The notes beneath the pieces were generated by a model. That model was not told the origin of the DNA. It made no database searches and saw only the letters and a program-made list of their open reading frames with translations. From Eucalyptus grandis (Eukaryota; Streptophyta; Magnoliopsida; Myrtales; Myrtaceae), in the NCBI RefSeq assembly GCF_016545825.1, contig NC_052618.1, positions 48,430,196-48,494,195 on the forward strand: a stretch of 64,000 bases of DNA, in the 5' to 3' direction. Below are positions 13,030 to 25,800 of this stretch, in pieces. A program made the translations under genes and the position numbers. Position 1 is the stretch's first letter, and each line of letters begins with the position of its first letter.

Positions 13030-13590
13030 ATTTGATTTAGTCCTAAACCTTTTGACAATTTATCAACTTAATTATTCTGTCCAATTTTGGTCGAAAGACA
13101 TTGATGTGGCGATCCAATTTGTATTGGCTGTTCTATGTGGCATGGCTGCATGATCAGCATTAATATAGAAAATTTTTGCAATTTTAATTTTTTTTTTCTT
13201 TCCTTTTCTATTTTTTTCAACTCTTGGCCAACTAGGTTGCTGTGACACCCTCACCTAAACTAGTTAGTTGAGGGTTGCCTACCCTCACTGGCCGATGTCT
13301 AGGTGAGGGCCACAACCTTTGGCCCTCGCTTGTGACTAGTGAGGCTTGGCCGATGACCCTTGCCTAGCTTAGAAGAAAAAAAAGGAAAATAAATTGTTAA
13401 TGTTAGCAAAATAAAGAAAAAGAAAAGAAATTGTTAATGTTAGCTTAGGCTGTCCCTGTACCACATAGGATGGCTATTGTTCCCATTATGGATTTCCGAT
13501 TAAAATTAGTCGGATGGATTCAATTGACAGAACGTGAAAAGGTCTAGAATCCAATTAACAAAATTAAAAAGCTTATGACTAAATCAACAA
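13030..13590. mobile_element. Foldback/MITE-like element with a GC-rich core
   Basis: Imperfect long terminal inverted repeats: the left arm gatttagtcctaaacctttt from about 13034 matches the reverse complement of the right arm ending about 13586 (gatttagtcataagcttttt), and similarity continues inward through the tatgtggc motifs. A pyrimidine tract (about 13180-13217), a core rich in ccctcac/gaggct words (about 13235-13370) and a purine tract (about 13371-13430) fill the middle. No transposase. Similar architecture recurs at 20.3-21.1 kb and 39.8-40.5 kb. Exact ends and target duplication were not resolved. Confidence 0.5.
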
Positions 13591-15044
13591 AGGTATCATA
13601 ACTTTAGCACTTTTTGGACGATTTTCCCTTCCTAACTTATAGTGACATCGATGGTTAAAGAAGTGATACAGGTCTTGAGGAACTTGGGCACAAGTCCGCT
13701 TGGTACTTAGAAGAATGGATTTCGCCCGCCAAGAAAAGAGCTGAGAAAAGTGGGCCAACGTGATACCAACTCTTCTAGCCAGCACTCCCTCACTCTGAAT
13801 ACATCAACAAGACAGCGTTTCTCGCGGTCCACGCCGCAGGGTGTTCAATAGAAATTATCATCATTTCCAGAAGGTGATCAAACTATCTCCAATCTACTCT
13901 CTTTCTGCCCCTTGGTTGAATCGTGGATATGTTGTTAGTCCACGTAGAAGATGTCAATCTATCCTCTGTGTAGCCATGTTCATTCATTGAAGGATGAAGG
14001 AGATTGGAAGTCCTTGTGTGAGACCATGGACCACAGAAATGACTCATGGGTTATGATCCACAGATTCAATGGGGAAATGGGTATGTTGGTCTCTAGCAGC
14101 AAGATGAATGAGCCATTATTATCCTACTGATGTTAAAGGCACCACCTCTAGGGACCAAAGCCATAATGATCTTCAGATTGATGGAAGTGTGCAACAAATT
14201 CCTCGTTATGAGCTCGAATGGACCAGCCGGATTGGGCAATTGGTAGAAATCTATTTGCGATGGCGAGAGACAGGCGAAAGTAACCAAGAAAACGAGAGCT
14301 AAAAACCGATACAAGATCTTCCAGGAAACAGTTAGTCCCTACTGATCGATCTCGACATGGACGTCCCGACAAGCAATTCAAGTCTTGAAAGTCACATTTC
14401 CGTCCTGCTGCTTATCAGCAGGAAGATGCATGAGTCATAACAGAGACTCCAATAAATATAAAAAAGGAAAAAAGCTAATAAAGCAACTCCCAAGACTTTC
14501 ATCTGATTAAAGGATGATAATTCGTGTGGACGACATTCCACGGTTCAGACATGATCGTCCACTATGATACGATGATATGACCGTAGAAATCAAGATCTTA
14601 CAGGAGATCACATGCGGACGTGTGTATTGGATAGGGGCGTCAAATTTCCTCTTGAATTAAGTTGAACATTACTCTCTAAGACTTCGATGTTATCCAGTTT
14701 AACGATGCTCAGCCCAAGATGAATGAATCTGTAAAGACCCAACGGCAGACGAGAAGTTTGTCCAATACTCAGGTCTATATGATCTCCTATTGCTATATAG
14801 AAGCAATATACTCAAAATTCATCTAGCACCGAGCATTGGTCACCCGGGAAAATAGAAGAGTGCCTGTCTGAGCAAGCTAAATATCATTGCCGCATATTTC
14901 ACAGCGCATATCAAGCTACACTATAACGTAGAGAGCATAAATGAACCTAAAGAACAACCTTCACGATCACCATCAAGTTCCTCGCTGGGAAAACACAACA
15001 AAATTATGAGGACTTCTTGACAGCAGCTTGCGAGATACACCCAG
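13591..15044. other. Intergenic region and 3' flank of the HGH1 gene
   Basis: No gene supported. The last stretch before 15045 is expected to hold the 3' untranslated region of the minus-strand HGH1 gene. Short ORFs on both strands around 14100-14380 overlap each other and have no recognisable motif. Confidence 0.5.
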
Positions 15045-18000
15045 CTACTTGGTTGCTTCAGCGGTCGATTCCTCTGTTCCACTACCATCAACAAGCTGTT
15101 ACACAACAAGAGGACAATTAAATCTAACAGGGCATGGTTTGGCCACAAATGGGAAGGGAAAGGGCGATAGATGGTTACTCACCAAAGAGCCAATCCGCTC
15201 GTATGCTTCCATTACTTTAGGATCTTCCTCATCTTCATAACCTACTTGAAGTATCCTTGGCCCGTTGAGAGACCACAAGGCTCTCCTCCCCGCTTCCTAT
15301 TGGATTCATCAGAAAACATGAATTTGCCGATTACAATCGCCAATCTATATCATAGTCATGCTGTGCTATTGAAGCAAGAGATGCTGCAAATACTTGGAGA
15401 CAGCAAAAATGGTCACTATCCTAGAACAGTCGGTGGATTAAATTGCAAACTTTTGGAGTCAACTACAAAGGAAAGGCTTGGGCCACGACGGTTTATTTCA
15501 TTAAATAGGATAGTCAGATAAGGCCCTAACCTCTTTCACTGATAAGCACAAGATAGCCTACAAAACCCACATAATACCAGTTGTTCACTTGGTCATACTA
15601 ATTCAGGATGTGCTGCATCGTCTACCCACAAGGTGTGCTCATATTTTTCTCTTTCTAATGCACAGACAGTGCCCATGTGCTAGGAGAAGTAACAGATGGA
15701 CAGGACAAACTCACAGCCAAGAATTGAGTGACAGTAACATCTTGAAACAAGTAACCTCCACCTACTTTGGCTCAACATCCTGAATAGGTGATATTTCCTT
15801 ATTTTGAGGTCACCTCAATTTCCTAAAGAAATCTACAAGCAAAAGACTGAAATCTCTAAGAGACAAGTATATCCATCTTTCTACTGAGAAACCAACAGTT
15901 CAGCAATTGATATATCAACAGAACCTCATTAAAAAGTTCAGGAATCGTTATTTCCATGGCATATGCAACAGAGCTTACTTAGTAGTCTAAACTATCAGAC
16001 CTGTAATACGATTAAATAGATTGCCTCAAGTGCTTGGATCCGAATTTCAGGATCACCAACTGGCTCCCGGTCAATTGACAATGCAGTCCCAAGCTCAGGA
16101 GGCATCTTTGCTGTATCTTGCTCAGCATAGATCTGTCCAAAAATCATGCCAATGTACTTTAAATTAAAGAACGCAGGATAAAGAAAAGGAATTGGAATTA
16201 GAAACAAGCTCCAAAACTGTTACTGAAATTGTAACCTAAGGATACGATGGGACAACTGTACATGCAAAAGCTTTAGCAGAGTACATCAGGTGAGAAATCA
16301 TAAGTATCTCAAATGTACCACTGAGGATTTCATCAAACCAATTCGAAAGAGTTCTTTCAAACGGATTTGCCGTGTGAAATGCTGATTTATGGTGATTTAC
16401 GTTAAACTTGATATAGTTGCTGACTTGAAACAACATGTAATAAAGAAAAGCTTTACACTTCTTTAAAAGAACAAGTTAGAGAAGAAGACTCAAAAAGTAG
16501 AACCTTATGGCCAGCAACAGGCAGAAGAAGAGCAGGCCAAAGAAACTCGGATACTAAAAGCAAATTCTGCAGTTGATTCTCAGCTTCAAAACAGCAGTTG
16601 CGAATAGTTCCACATACCTGCACAAAGGAATTTACAAGATTCAAGCTAATACAGAACAGTGGCTAGTGGACAGTCACAAAAAGAGGATTATTCAGGCTTG
16701 CCACAAGCAATCATCCATGCGAATCTTAACTGAGCTTCCACATACTATTCCATCATTGGAAACTAACCCTTGCCCACTACTTTTGTTGTTTCGCATGCAA
16801 CCAAATAAAACCAAGGAAACTGCACACTTAACAAAAATTTTGTCATGCATCCAGGGATAGCTGCTGAATAGGTTTGGGCCAACAGATGCAAAAAAATTAG
16901 CCCTGTCTAGTCCAATCTAATTCGGGCAATAAATCTAGGGAATAAATCAGAACTCTAGGAAAAAGTGACGCCTGAAGTTACCCACATATATTGATTTTTT
17001 AACATGTTTTGAAATGAAAATACAAACACTTAATTAAATTACTCAAATATCCCAAACATTTTACATCTTCAGTAAGAAAACAAGATTATAATAAGAATGT
17101 CACTACTATATAAAGAAATTCAGGTACATGTCCTGCAGATATAAACTCGTACCAAGCACCATGCACTCCTTGCGCAACTGTCCCCAGCCTGACTCAAAAC
17201 TCAAGTAGTACCTTTCAAGATATGATCCGGTCGGTGGAGACCTAATAAAGCCAACCCATTGCCATCGCAATTTCTCTTTGGATATCGATACCGCCTTTTT
17301 ATGGATCACAACAATGTTTAAGTAACTTGTCTATGTATTTGAGGAACAAGCTTTCAGCAACCTAGTTTTTCTTATTTTTTTCCCTCCTACTTTTTGTTAC
17401 TTATTTTGGCCAAACAACAATCTGGTTTCGAGCAGAGAACAGTAGCTCTTGGTGAATACAAAATACTAATGTCATGAAGGCAACATACTTAGTATCATTA
17501 AGGCATGTATGAACTACGATATGATTATATAAATCAGTTGCCCATGGAAACTTCGTTAAAGGTTTGAACAAAGCGAGTATCCCAATTTCAGATGATTCTG
17601 TAAGTCAATATTTGTCCAATTTTTATATGATGCAAGTCAGCACACATGACATTCTTGTGCGTGCTTTCAAATCACAAAAGTATTTACTGAAATACCATCT
17701 CCAAATCTTTAAAATCAATTTCATATGGCTATGTCAAAACATACCCCCTTTTTCCGCAAAGGACTACTTGAATCAAATTGGCGGATGATCTGCTTAAGGA
17801 GACCTCGTTTGGGATCCAGTAGAATCTTCCTCCCTGCTTCATTTTTTGAAATGTTTACCAGGATTGAACCCACATGCTCAAATGAATCATCTAGTAAAAT
17901 GGAAAAGGGTCAATTCAACAATTGATGAAAAGCAGAAGACAAGCATATATGAGGAAGTACTAGCAAAAATTATCTCATGCACAGAAGTATTCACATTTAA

Positions 18001-19873
18001 GAAATTGGCACAATGATTAAAATCAAATTTCTCGCCCACTGGACATGGGGAGTATACCAGCTGCGGTCTGCCCATTTTATCTTCCAGGAAAACACCAATT
18101 CTTAGTCTTGAAAACCCATGCTCTCACATGCCCATGCCAACAAGTCATTTTTCTCTTGGTACACATTTAATCTTTCTCATAGGGGAGGATCTTAACTATG
18201 AACAAAATACATGTGTAGGCCTATCCCCACAGCAGGCTTTAAAAATGAGGATACAGACATAAGGCCAAATAAGGTCCATTGTGGCTCAACAGGGATAACT
18301 GGATTGCGTAAATGCCTCATTTGCAAATGTGTAAACAGATTTCCATGGAATGGAAACGCACCGCCTGATTCATTGGAGGATCTACAAAATGACCTCACAA
18401 GCTTCATCACATATAATCCTTGCACCTTCTCTTCTCCTGTCTAGCAAGCAGCAAATCCCATATATAACTAATCTTAGAGTGATAGATCTTAGATGAAAGA
18501 CACAAATATGCTGAAAAGAAAGGCCAGACAGAAAGCATACAAATGCTCTACATTTTAAGCACGACACTTGTGACTGAATGATGAGCTGGATAAAAATACC
18601 TGGAGCAATGATGCAATACCAACATCCAACTGTGTAAGATTGACCAGAAGCATAACAAGTAGTCTAGTGATTGATGTATCTGGTTTGTACAACAAATCCA
18701 TGGCTGTTTTGACCATTCCTATTGTGACCATCTTGGATGCCATGTTAGAATTCTGTGAAAGATTTACAAGAGCTTCTGCCGCTGGTTGAGACACCTCCTG
18801 ATAAATAGACATAGCCATTGTCAAAAATTTATTACTCACGAATGCTGTATAGGCAATCTGCTTTGCAATGGCTAATTAAAACAGACTTGTCCTTTTGCTT
18901 CAACAAATTCAAAGGCACGTGTATTACTTATATTTGGCATTGAGAAAACCACATGATTAAGAGTCTATATTGTGTTACCTCGATACAACAATACTGGAAA
19001 CAATCTTATAGGATGGAATGTTAAAACAGGAATGTATAGAAGCCAATAGTAACTGTTCCAATATAACTATTATAAGGCCATCAATTAAAAAATTGTTGGC
19101 AGACTTCTGTTATATTGAGGCGTCTTTCTTATACACACATAGAAATCTCATCATGGAGTAAAGTGAAGAATCACCTTATTTTCACTCAAAAGCCGAGCCA
19201 ACGACGGCAGTAAAATCTTTGCAAACGTAGCCAGAGACTGCAACCCATCCTCACTTCCAGTTAATCCACTGACAATGTCCACCGCCGCCTTCTTCACCTA
19301 ATATGGAACCACAAGTCGAGACTAGAATTACAATAGCCCAGTACCAGAACTCCAAATAAAAGGTTGAGGAAAGAGAGCATATTTGATCTATTATGTAAGA
19401 AAATACATGCAGCCAAGCTCACTTAATAATAGTGCACTCGAGCTTTCTCATAATGGTATTATTCATCTGTGCCATTCAAGTTTGAGATTAGCTGATGCCA
19501 TCATCACTATTTTTATAAGCATAAAACTCAGCTCAAATTTGCCGTGACGCTATCCTGGGAAATGTGCCATCGTGTTATAAAGATGCCAGAATGAGAAACA
19601 CGGTGGTTCCATCTCTCTCTCTGCGTCTCTCAAAATTTGATCTTCATTCCTCTTCTTATGCCTAAAGTGCAACGCTTTCGAGTCTTTCACTAATTGCTAT
19701 GCAAAAAATTACTGAATCGGACAACGTAAACCAAACGAAACGCGATTGAATCGAACTTCCTTCTGCTTCTTTCCGAAAGATTCATGAGGGCAGAAAACGG
19801 AGGGCGAAGGGGAGCTTACGGGGGGAGAAGGCGAAGACAAGAAGCCCACTAATTCTTCCATCTCAGTCGCCAT
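15045..19873 (-). CDS. HGH1: Protein HGH1 homologue (ARM-repeat chaperone adaptor for eEF2)
   Basis: Nine exons in minus-strand order: 19873-19820, 19297-19175, 18797-18600, 18440-18362, 17890-17745, 16617-16504, 16132-16001, 15296-15183, 15095-15045. All joins keep phase and give 336 residues. Hgh1 family proteins bind nascent translation elongation factor 2 and help hand it to TRiC/CCT and Hsp90. Seen: N-terminal MATEMEELVGFLSS, ARM-like helices (VSQPAAEALVNLSQNS, FEHVGSILVNIS), the conserved VCGTIRNCCFEAENQ in exon 6, KMPPELGTALSIDREP in exon 7, and EAGRRALWSLNGP in exon 8. These match At1g14300 as I remember it. The exon 4 acceptor is chosen as gctag|ACAGG because the nearby acag|GAG breaks phase. 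Nine exons over 4.8 kb make it one of the more intron-dense genes here. Confidence 0.92.
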
Positions 19874-20339
19874 TGGCGTCGTACGTCGGTGTGTTGGTGC
19901 GTGCGGTTACTTCGAGTTCGGAGCTGTGGCGGAAACGAATCGAAAATAAAGAACTGCAGAAACCCAAAACCCTCAAACCGCCGCCGTCCTGGTCCGCCGC
20001 TCGTCGGCCGCTTTCAGATCAATCCCTTCCCCTTCGCCGCTCCCCCACTTTGCTTCTCCGTCTTTTCGCGAACAATCTCACATCTGCGTACACAATTACG
20101 TGTGTGTATATATAAAAGTGTGTGTATTCTCCGTCTTTTCATCTCACATTTTCGATGGGACAGGGACACGTAATTTTCGGAGTGACCAAAAAAAAAAACT
20201 AAAATAAGTTTCACTTTCATATAAGTTAGCTAAATTTCGTCCTTGGATTACTCAATTTAACAAATTTTACAAGCAATATTACTCAAGTTTAAAATGGCTT
20301 AGAGATTTTGCACGAGTCCAACTAATTATAAAGTGTTCT
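19874..20339. promoter_or_regulatory. HGH1 upstream region
   Basis: The first 130 bp upstream of the HGH1 ATG (minus strand) are GC-rich and probably form its 5' leader and promoter. No TATA box or known element stands out. HGH1 and the PRAF gene are divergently transcribed with 2.9 kb between start codons, too far for a simple shared promoter. Confidence 0.45.
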
Positions 20340-21100
20340 CATTATCTCTAACAAGAGTCTGAAATGCTCTCGTTTTTTTTAATAAGGATTTGAAATGAAT
20401 CTTGTTTCAAATAAAAGCTTGAAGTATGATTAAATTATCTCAAATAAAAGTTTAAAATAGCCAAATCATATCAAATAAGAGCCTTTAGTTGGCCCATAAC
20501 TATTCCAATCATTGAAAAAAAGGGTATTTTGGTCAAAAAATTATAATTATATTTTTACTTTTATCTTCCTTTTTTTATTTTTATTTTTATTTTGCCTCTA
20601 CCCTCCCTCGGCCATTGCCCTAGGTTGCCTACCTTAAGCAACGTGACACTCGCTCTCGGGCAAAGGTTGCCCTCACTAGATTTGGCAATGAGTGCCCTCA
20701 CTTAACGTCGGGAGGGGGTTAGGACTACCCTCGCCAACCCTCACTTGAGTTAGTGAGGCCATGCAAGGGTTAAGGTTGCCCTCATCCAATGTTGGCTGGG
20801 GCTATCCTTGCTTGAGTCTAGTGACCTTCAGTATGGTTGGCGAAGGGAATGAGGAAATGGAAAAAAGAAAAAGAAATAAATATAATATTCGATCTAAAAG
20901 GTAAGGCCCATCTTTAAAGTTAATATGGCTATTTCAAGTCTTTATTTAAAACAAGTTTTATTTCGAATTTTTATTTGAGACGATTTGGCCACTCGATGCC
21001 CTTATTTGAATAATATATACTTTAGACCTTTATTTAAGAAAATAAATGCACTTTAGGCCTTTATTTAAGAAAATAAATGCACTTCAGACTCTTATTTGAA
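20340..21100. mobile_element. Foldback/MITE-like element with a GC-rich core, second instance
   Basis: Left words such as aagagtctgaaatg (about 20353) and caaataaaagc return as reverse complements at the right end (cagactcttatttg, about 21084-21098). The right arm also has a short tandem duplication (tttatttaagaaaataaatgc twice, 21029-21080). The middle has a pyrimidine tract (about 20555-20595), a core of ccctc/gaggg words (about 20600-20840) and a purine tract (about 20850-20882), the same plan as at 13.0-13.6 kb. No coding capacity. Confidence 0.5.
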
Positions 21101-22096
21101 ATTTTATCTTTTGTCAATAATTGCTAATAGCATGGTTAATAGTTCCAAGTTTGTACGGTATCTATTTGAAACATGCTCATTGGAACATATTCTTTATTTT
21201 TTTGGAATTGGTAACCTAATCTACATACCTTTTAATATGTTTTAGGATCTACCCAAGTTCAATCTCTATTATTAATTGAATAATTAAATAAATCATTACC
21301 TTTAATAACTACTAGTTGTTATAATCCATTAATCATAACTTATATTTAGACTTATAAATAATATGAAACACAAACAAAGTAAAAGTTTTAGTCATAAAAC
21401 AAAAGTTTTAAATTATTTGTTTCGGATTATACACTCATCATCACATGGAACTGCATGAAAATATAAAACAAGAAAAATACAAAAAATTGTTACATATTAT
21501 AGTTTCCATGTTTTACCAATCTAGAATTTGAAATGTACCCATCAAAATAGTTTCCAAATTTTTCGAATGTGAAATCTATCTAGAGCTATGCTCACTCCCA
21601 GCTAATATGGCCAATCACATTGATTATTCTTTAGATGCCAAATCATAATGGCCTGGGCACTAATAATTTGATAAGATTCTACGAAACTCGACAAATCCTG
21701 GGCACAAAATTAAATTGAACGAGAGGGGGAACAAATCAAATCTAAAGTATTGTCTCACAATTCGCGCGCCCCATGTCCGATACGAAAATGAATTGAAAAT
21801 TTCTAGCATAGTCACACCTCGCACGTCCTGATATATAATAATTTCGATACAAAGACGGGTCCGCGGTTGTCGTTCAACAACCGTTCGGCGCGACCGTTGC
21901 CACGTCAGCGGCCAGATGTGGGTCAGGAGCGCGCCTCAGCCGCCAAATTCTAGTAACTAACAACGGCAACGAGAAGGCGGTCCGTCGTTTTTTATTTTCC
22001 TCCCACCCGCATTTCGGTTTGCTGACGTGGCGTTCGGCCCGCACCAAAAAAAAAAAACACCGTCCATGCAAAAAGATTCATTCCCTCCTCATCGCG

Positions 22097-22129
<33 letters not shown>
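22097..22129 (+). repeat. (GA)n microsatellite
   Basis: Uninterrupted GA dinucleotides, about 16 units, in the PRAF leader region. Such tracts are bound by plant BBR/BPC GAGA-binding factors in general; binding here is not shown. Confidence 0.95.
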
Positions 22130-22130
<1 letters not shown>

Positions 22131-22200
22131 GAGCACGTCGGAGCAAATTCGCCAAACTCTCTCTTTCCCCATCGAAGGGACGGGAAGCCGCGCCGGGTTT

Positions 22201-22226
22201 GCCGCCGCCGCCGCCGCCGCCGCCGC
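22201..22226 (+). repeat. (GCC)n microsatellite
   Basis: Run of GCC/CCG triplets in the PRAF leader region, followed by further CCG- and CTC-rich sequence to about 22280. Typical of plant 5' untranslated leaders. Confidence 0.9.
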
Positions 22227-22698
22227 TCGATCGAATCGCCGCGCCGCCGCCGTCCTCCTCCTCCTCCGCGCTCCCGCCTGAGATCCCCGGAAACGATCCC
22301 GGAATCGTCGAAAGCCGCGGCTCCGGGGGATTCGCCGCGAGGCCGCCGGTGAATTCGCTTGGCATTGTCCGGGAGAACCGATCGCCGTCGCCTCGGTCGT
22401 GCGCGTGGCGGTCTCCCGCCGATCGGTCTCGTTCCCGTAGCCGGGTGAAGAATCTCCGGTTTCGGCGAATCGGTCGGGATTGGCCTGGAGCTGCTCCGGA
22501 GCTCGGAATCGGGTCTGTAGGTCCTTGCTCCGTCGCTTTTTTGCGAGACGCTGGTGAGGAATCTCCGAGGCTTATGGCTTAGGCAGGGCTCCTCGAGCTG
22601 CATTTTGGTTTTTGGACCTCATCGGCGGCCGTTGATCGGAAGGAATCGTTCCGGAATTGGAAAGTAAAGCGACGACTTGGAGTCAGGAGTTATTGTGG

Positions 22699-22803
22699 AT
22701 GGGTTGGAGTTGGAAATCGCCTCCCGAATTTGAATATTGCGCTGGTTCGTTGTCAAATGGGTGTTTGGTGTGCGTTCGGGCATCGGATGACATTGAAACT
22801 TGA
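22699..22803 (+). promoter_or_regulatory. Upstream ORF of the PRAF gene, stop codon abutting the main ATG
   Basis: ATG at 22699 opens a 34-codon frame (begins MGWSWKSPPEFEYC) that ends in TGA at 22801-22803. The main ATG starts at 22804, so stop and start are contiguous (TGAATGG). If this leader is in the mRNA, the arrangement could control translation of the main frame by termination and reinitiation or by scanning past the first ATG. The sequence is seen; the regulatory role is inferred. A splice in the leader could remove it. Confidence 0.55.
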
Positions 22804-25800
22804 ATGGCTGATCCTCAGAAAAGTGGTCTCACTACGGAGAGGGATATCGAGCAGGTTTTCCCCTTACTTCTTGTTTAAAGCTCGGATTTGTTTTGTCCTC
22901 CGACTGATATAGAAATTACGCTTTAACAAATTGCTGTGATAAATCGTGTATGCTGGCTTATGATGTTGATAGAGTGTCCATGTCTTGTGCGGTAGTTAAA
23001 CCTCTCTGTCCCATGATTTGGTCCGTAACTTTAGAATCTTATTGTACATTTCTTTAGTGCAAGGAAGCTGTTAATGATTAATTGCATGAGTACTTCGCTT
23101 GGATTACTCAAAAGCTGCATCATAGCATCCCATAGCGTTTAAAAACATTCAATTACTTGATATGTAGATTTTTACCCAGAGAGGGGAAGTGCTGTGTAGT
23201 GACCTTTGGAGACTAGGGGAAACTGCATGCGGTATTACTAGCATGAAAGGCTTCATTCTTCGTTCCTTTGTCAATCATGCACCGATCAGTTGTTCTTATT
23301 ATCAAGTCCCATCACCTTGAAGTAAAAAATTTTCATCTTTTTGAAACAGCTTGGGTTCTATGAAGCTTTCCATTGGAAGCCATTTTCTTGTTTAAAATTT
23401 TCTCAATGTTTTCCTGCGAACAGCATCTGTATCCACCATTGAAGTTTTTAAAAGGCGTTAATGCTTTGTAAACTAGTTGTTCAGTGGAGAACCATCGTCA
23501 ACGTCAAGAGTTCCAGAGGTGGCTGACAGTTTTTGGTTTCAGTGTTGATATCTTGCTTTATCTATGAGAGGATGTATTTTCTTACGCTACACAGTCAGGA
23601 CAATGCTTATTTTAGAAGCTTTCAGAATTTCATATCTGTAGCTACAATTTCTGGGTATTCAAATCAAAATTTTGATTGCAGGCAATTACAGCACTAAAAA
23701 AAGGCGCTTACTTATTGAAGTATGGTCGCAGAGGGAAGCCAAAGTTCTGCCCCTTCCACCTTGCCAGTGTAAGTCCCGCGATGCTAGTTAAGTGTTTGAA
23801 AGCCTGTTAGAGAAAAGATCATAAAACTAGTCTCTACAAATTATAAGTTGCACAGTAGAAGCAGTTTGAGATCACCCAGTACCTAAGTTACATTGGATTT
23901 CCATGTGCCTCATGGGATCATCAGATTTTGTGATTTAGACTCGTGATTAATGTTAGTGTAGTTGTTTAATCAGCTAGAAACTCAATGTACTCTGATTTAA
24001 GAGTAAACTGAAGCATTCCTTCCCAATAAACGCCAAAAGCCCAAAGGAAGCTGTCGATAGAAAAGGTTCCCATGGTTATCCGTATCGATTTTCTCTTTGA
24101 ACCGTGCTGTTATTGGTCTCTCCACCTGCAACTTTCTTTATCAACTTCTTTAAGTTCCTCTCTTGACTACTTGATTTGCTTTCTCTGTCAGGATGAGTCT
24201 ACATTGATATGGTACTCTGGCAAAGAACCAAAACAGGTTAAACTAAATCAAGTATCAAAAATTATACCTGGACAGCGTACGGTAAGTTATAGATTAGTCT
24301 CGCTTTATGTTATGGCACCTCTGGTATTAGAAAATATACTTGTCAAACGTTTACTTGTAAGTCTCTGGACAACTATAATTGAGGTTGCAACACTATCTTC
24401 CCCGGAGGCATCACTTCCTCCCCTGCACTTAACAATTTTCAGCAAATCAAGCATGGTCACAATTTTGTTTCTAATAAAATTTTGATTCGTACTTCTACAT
24501 TGTAGTTATATTTTGTGTTCTCCGTTCTCTTGGAAGATTACAGATATATTGTAGAGGTCACTGATCCCCTGGTTCCAATTTCTTATCAAAATGGCTTTTC
24601 GTTCAGGCAATATTTCAGCGGTATCCACGACCTGAGAAGGAGTATCAGTCATTTTCCCTTATCTGCAGTGATAGATCCTTGGATTTGGTAAGTTTGTCTT
24701 TAACGTCCCTATCTTGGCCACCTAGTGAAGGGGAAAAAATAAATCACATCTTGTATCTTGTGGAGTACTTGTCACAATCTATAGGCTTTTCCTTATGGAT
24801 ATTTGTCATGAGGCCATTGCATTCATGAACAGATATGTAAAGACAAGGATGAAGCTGAAGTTTGGCTTGTTGGTCTCAAAGCATTGATCACACGGGGCAA
24901 TTTCCGCAAGTGGAGGAGCGATACAATCAGTGAAACTGCATCTGCAGAAAGTCCTCTTGCACGGAGAAATTCACCATCCATTACACTATTAGTCAGTAGC
25001 TATGTCTTTCTGTTCTCCATGATTCCTAAAATTATTGGGATTACACAACGCTTTTTTAACCATTCATGACCACAGGATCCCGGACATATCTACGGCATTC
25101 AGCCTCCTCTTGAAAGTACTTCACAAACCAGGTTAGGAAAGGTATTCTCGGACATAATATCCTATACTGCTGCAGACACGGGTTACAATCGAAACGAACC
25201 CATTGCCAATTCTCTTAACTCAGTGTCGCCGGGGGGAGGAGATAACTGGAATGGTCGAAATTCTGGTGCTGAGACATTTCGTATTAGTTTATCAAGTGCC
25301 GTTAGTTCTTCTAGCCAAGGTTCTTGTCGTGAAGATTTTGAATCCCTGGGTGATGCTTTCATTTGGGGAGAGGGAATTGGCGGCGGAATTCTGGGTGGTG
25401 GTCAGCAGAGATTTGGGAGTCCATACAATACAAAAACGGATGCTTTTCTGCCAAAGGCTTTGGAATCAACGGTGGTTCTTGATGTTCTCAATATTGCTTG
25501 TGGTTACAGGCATGCTGTGCTTGTTACCAGGCAAGGGGAAATCTTCAGCTGGGGGGAGGAGTTGGGAGGTAGGCTTGGGCATGGCATAGAATCAGATATA
25601 TCCCACCCCAAGCTTATTGACTCCCTCAGTGGCATGACCATTGAGTCAGTAGCATGTGGTGAGTATCACACATGCGCAGCCACTCTTTCTGGAGATCTTT
25701 ATACATGGGGTGATGGAGCTCATAATGTGGGTTTGCTTGGGCATGGAAGTGAAGCCAGTCACTGGATTCCAAGGAGAGTGGGAGGTGATTTGGACGGTCT

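Larger units (their letters stand above)
21101..22698 (+). promoter_or_regulatory. Promoter and 5' leader region of the PRAF gene
   Basis: The AT-rich half (to about 21750) gives way to a GC-rich leader. A (GA)n tract and a (GCC)n tract lie within it. Plus-strand ORFs across 22019-22582 are composition artefacts of these repeats and are not called. The transcription start and any leader intron are unknown. A three-codon upstream ORF (ATG GCT TAG) lies at about 22574. Confidence 0.5.

Noticed and set aside
22019..22603. Long overlapping frames on both strands around the PRAF leader
   Set aside because: They translate (GA)n and (GCC)n repeats into Arg/Glu, Pro or Ala runs in several frames at once, with no family match.
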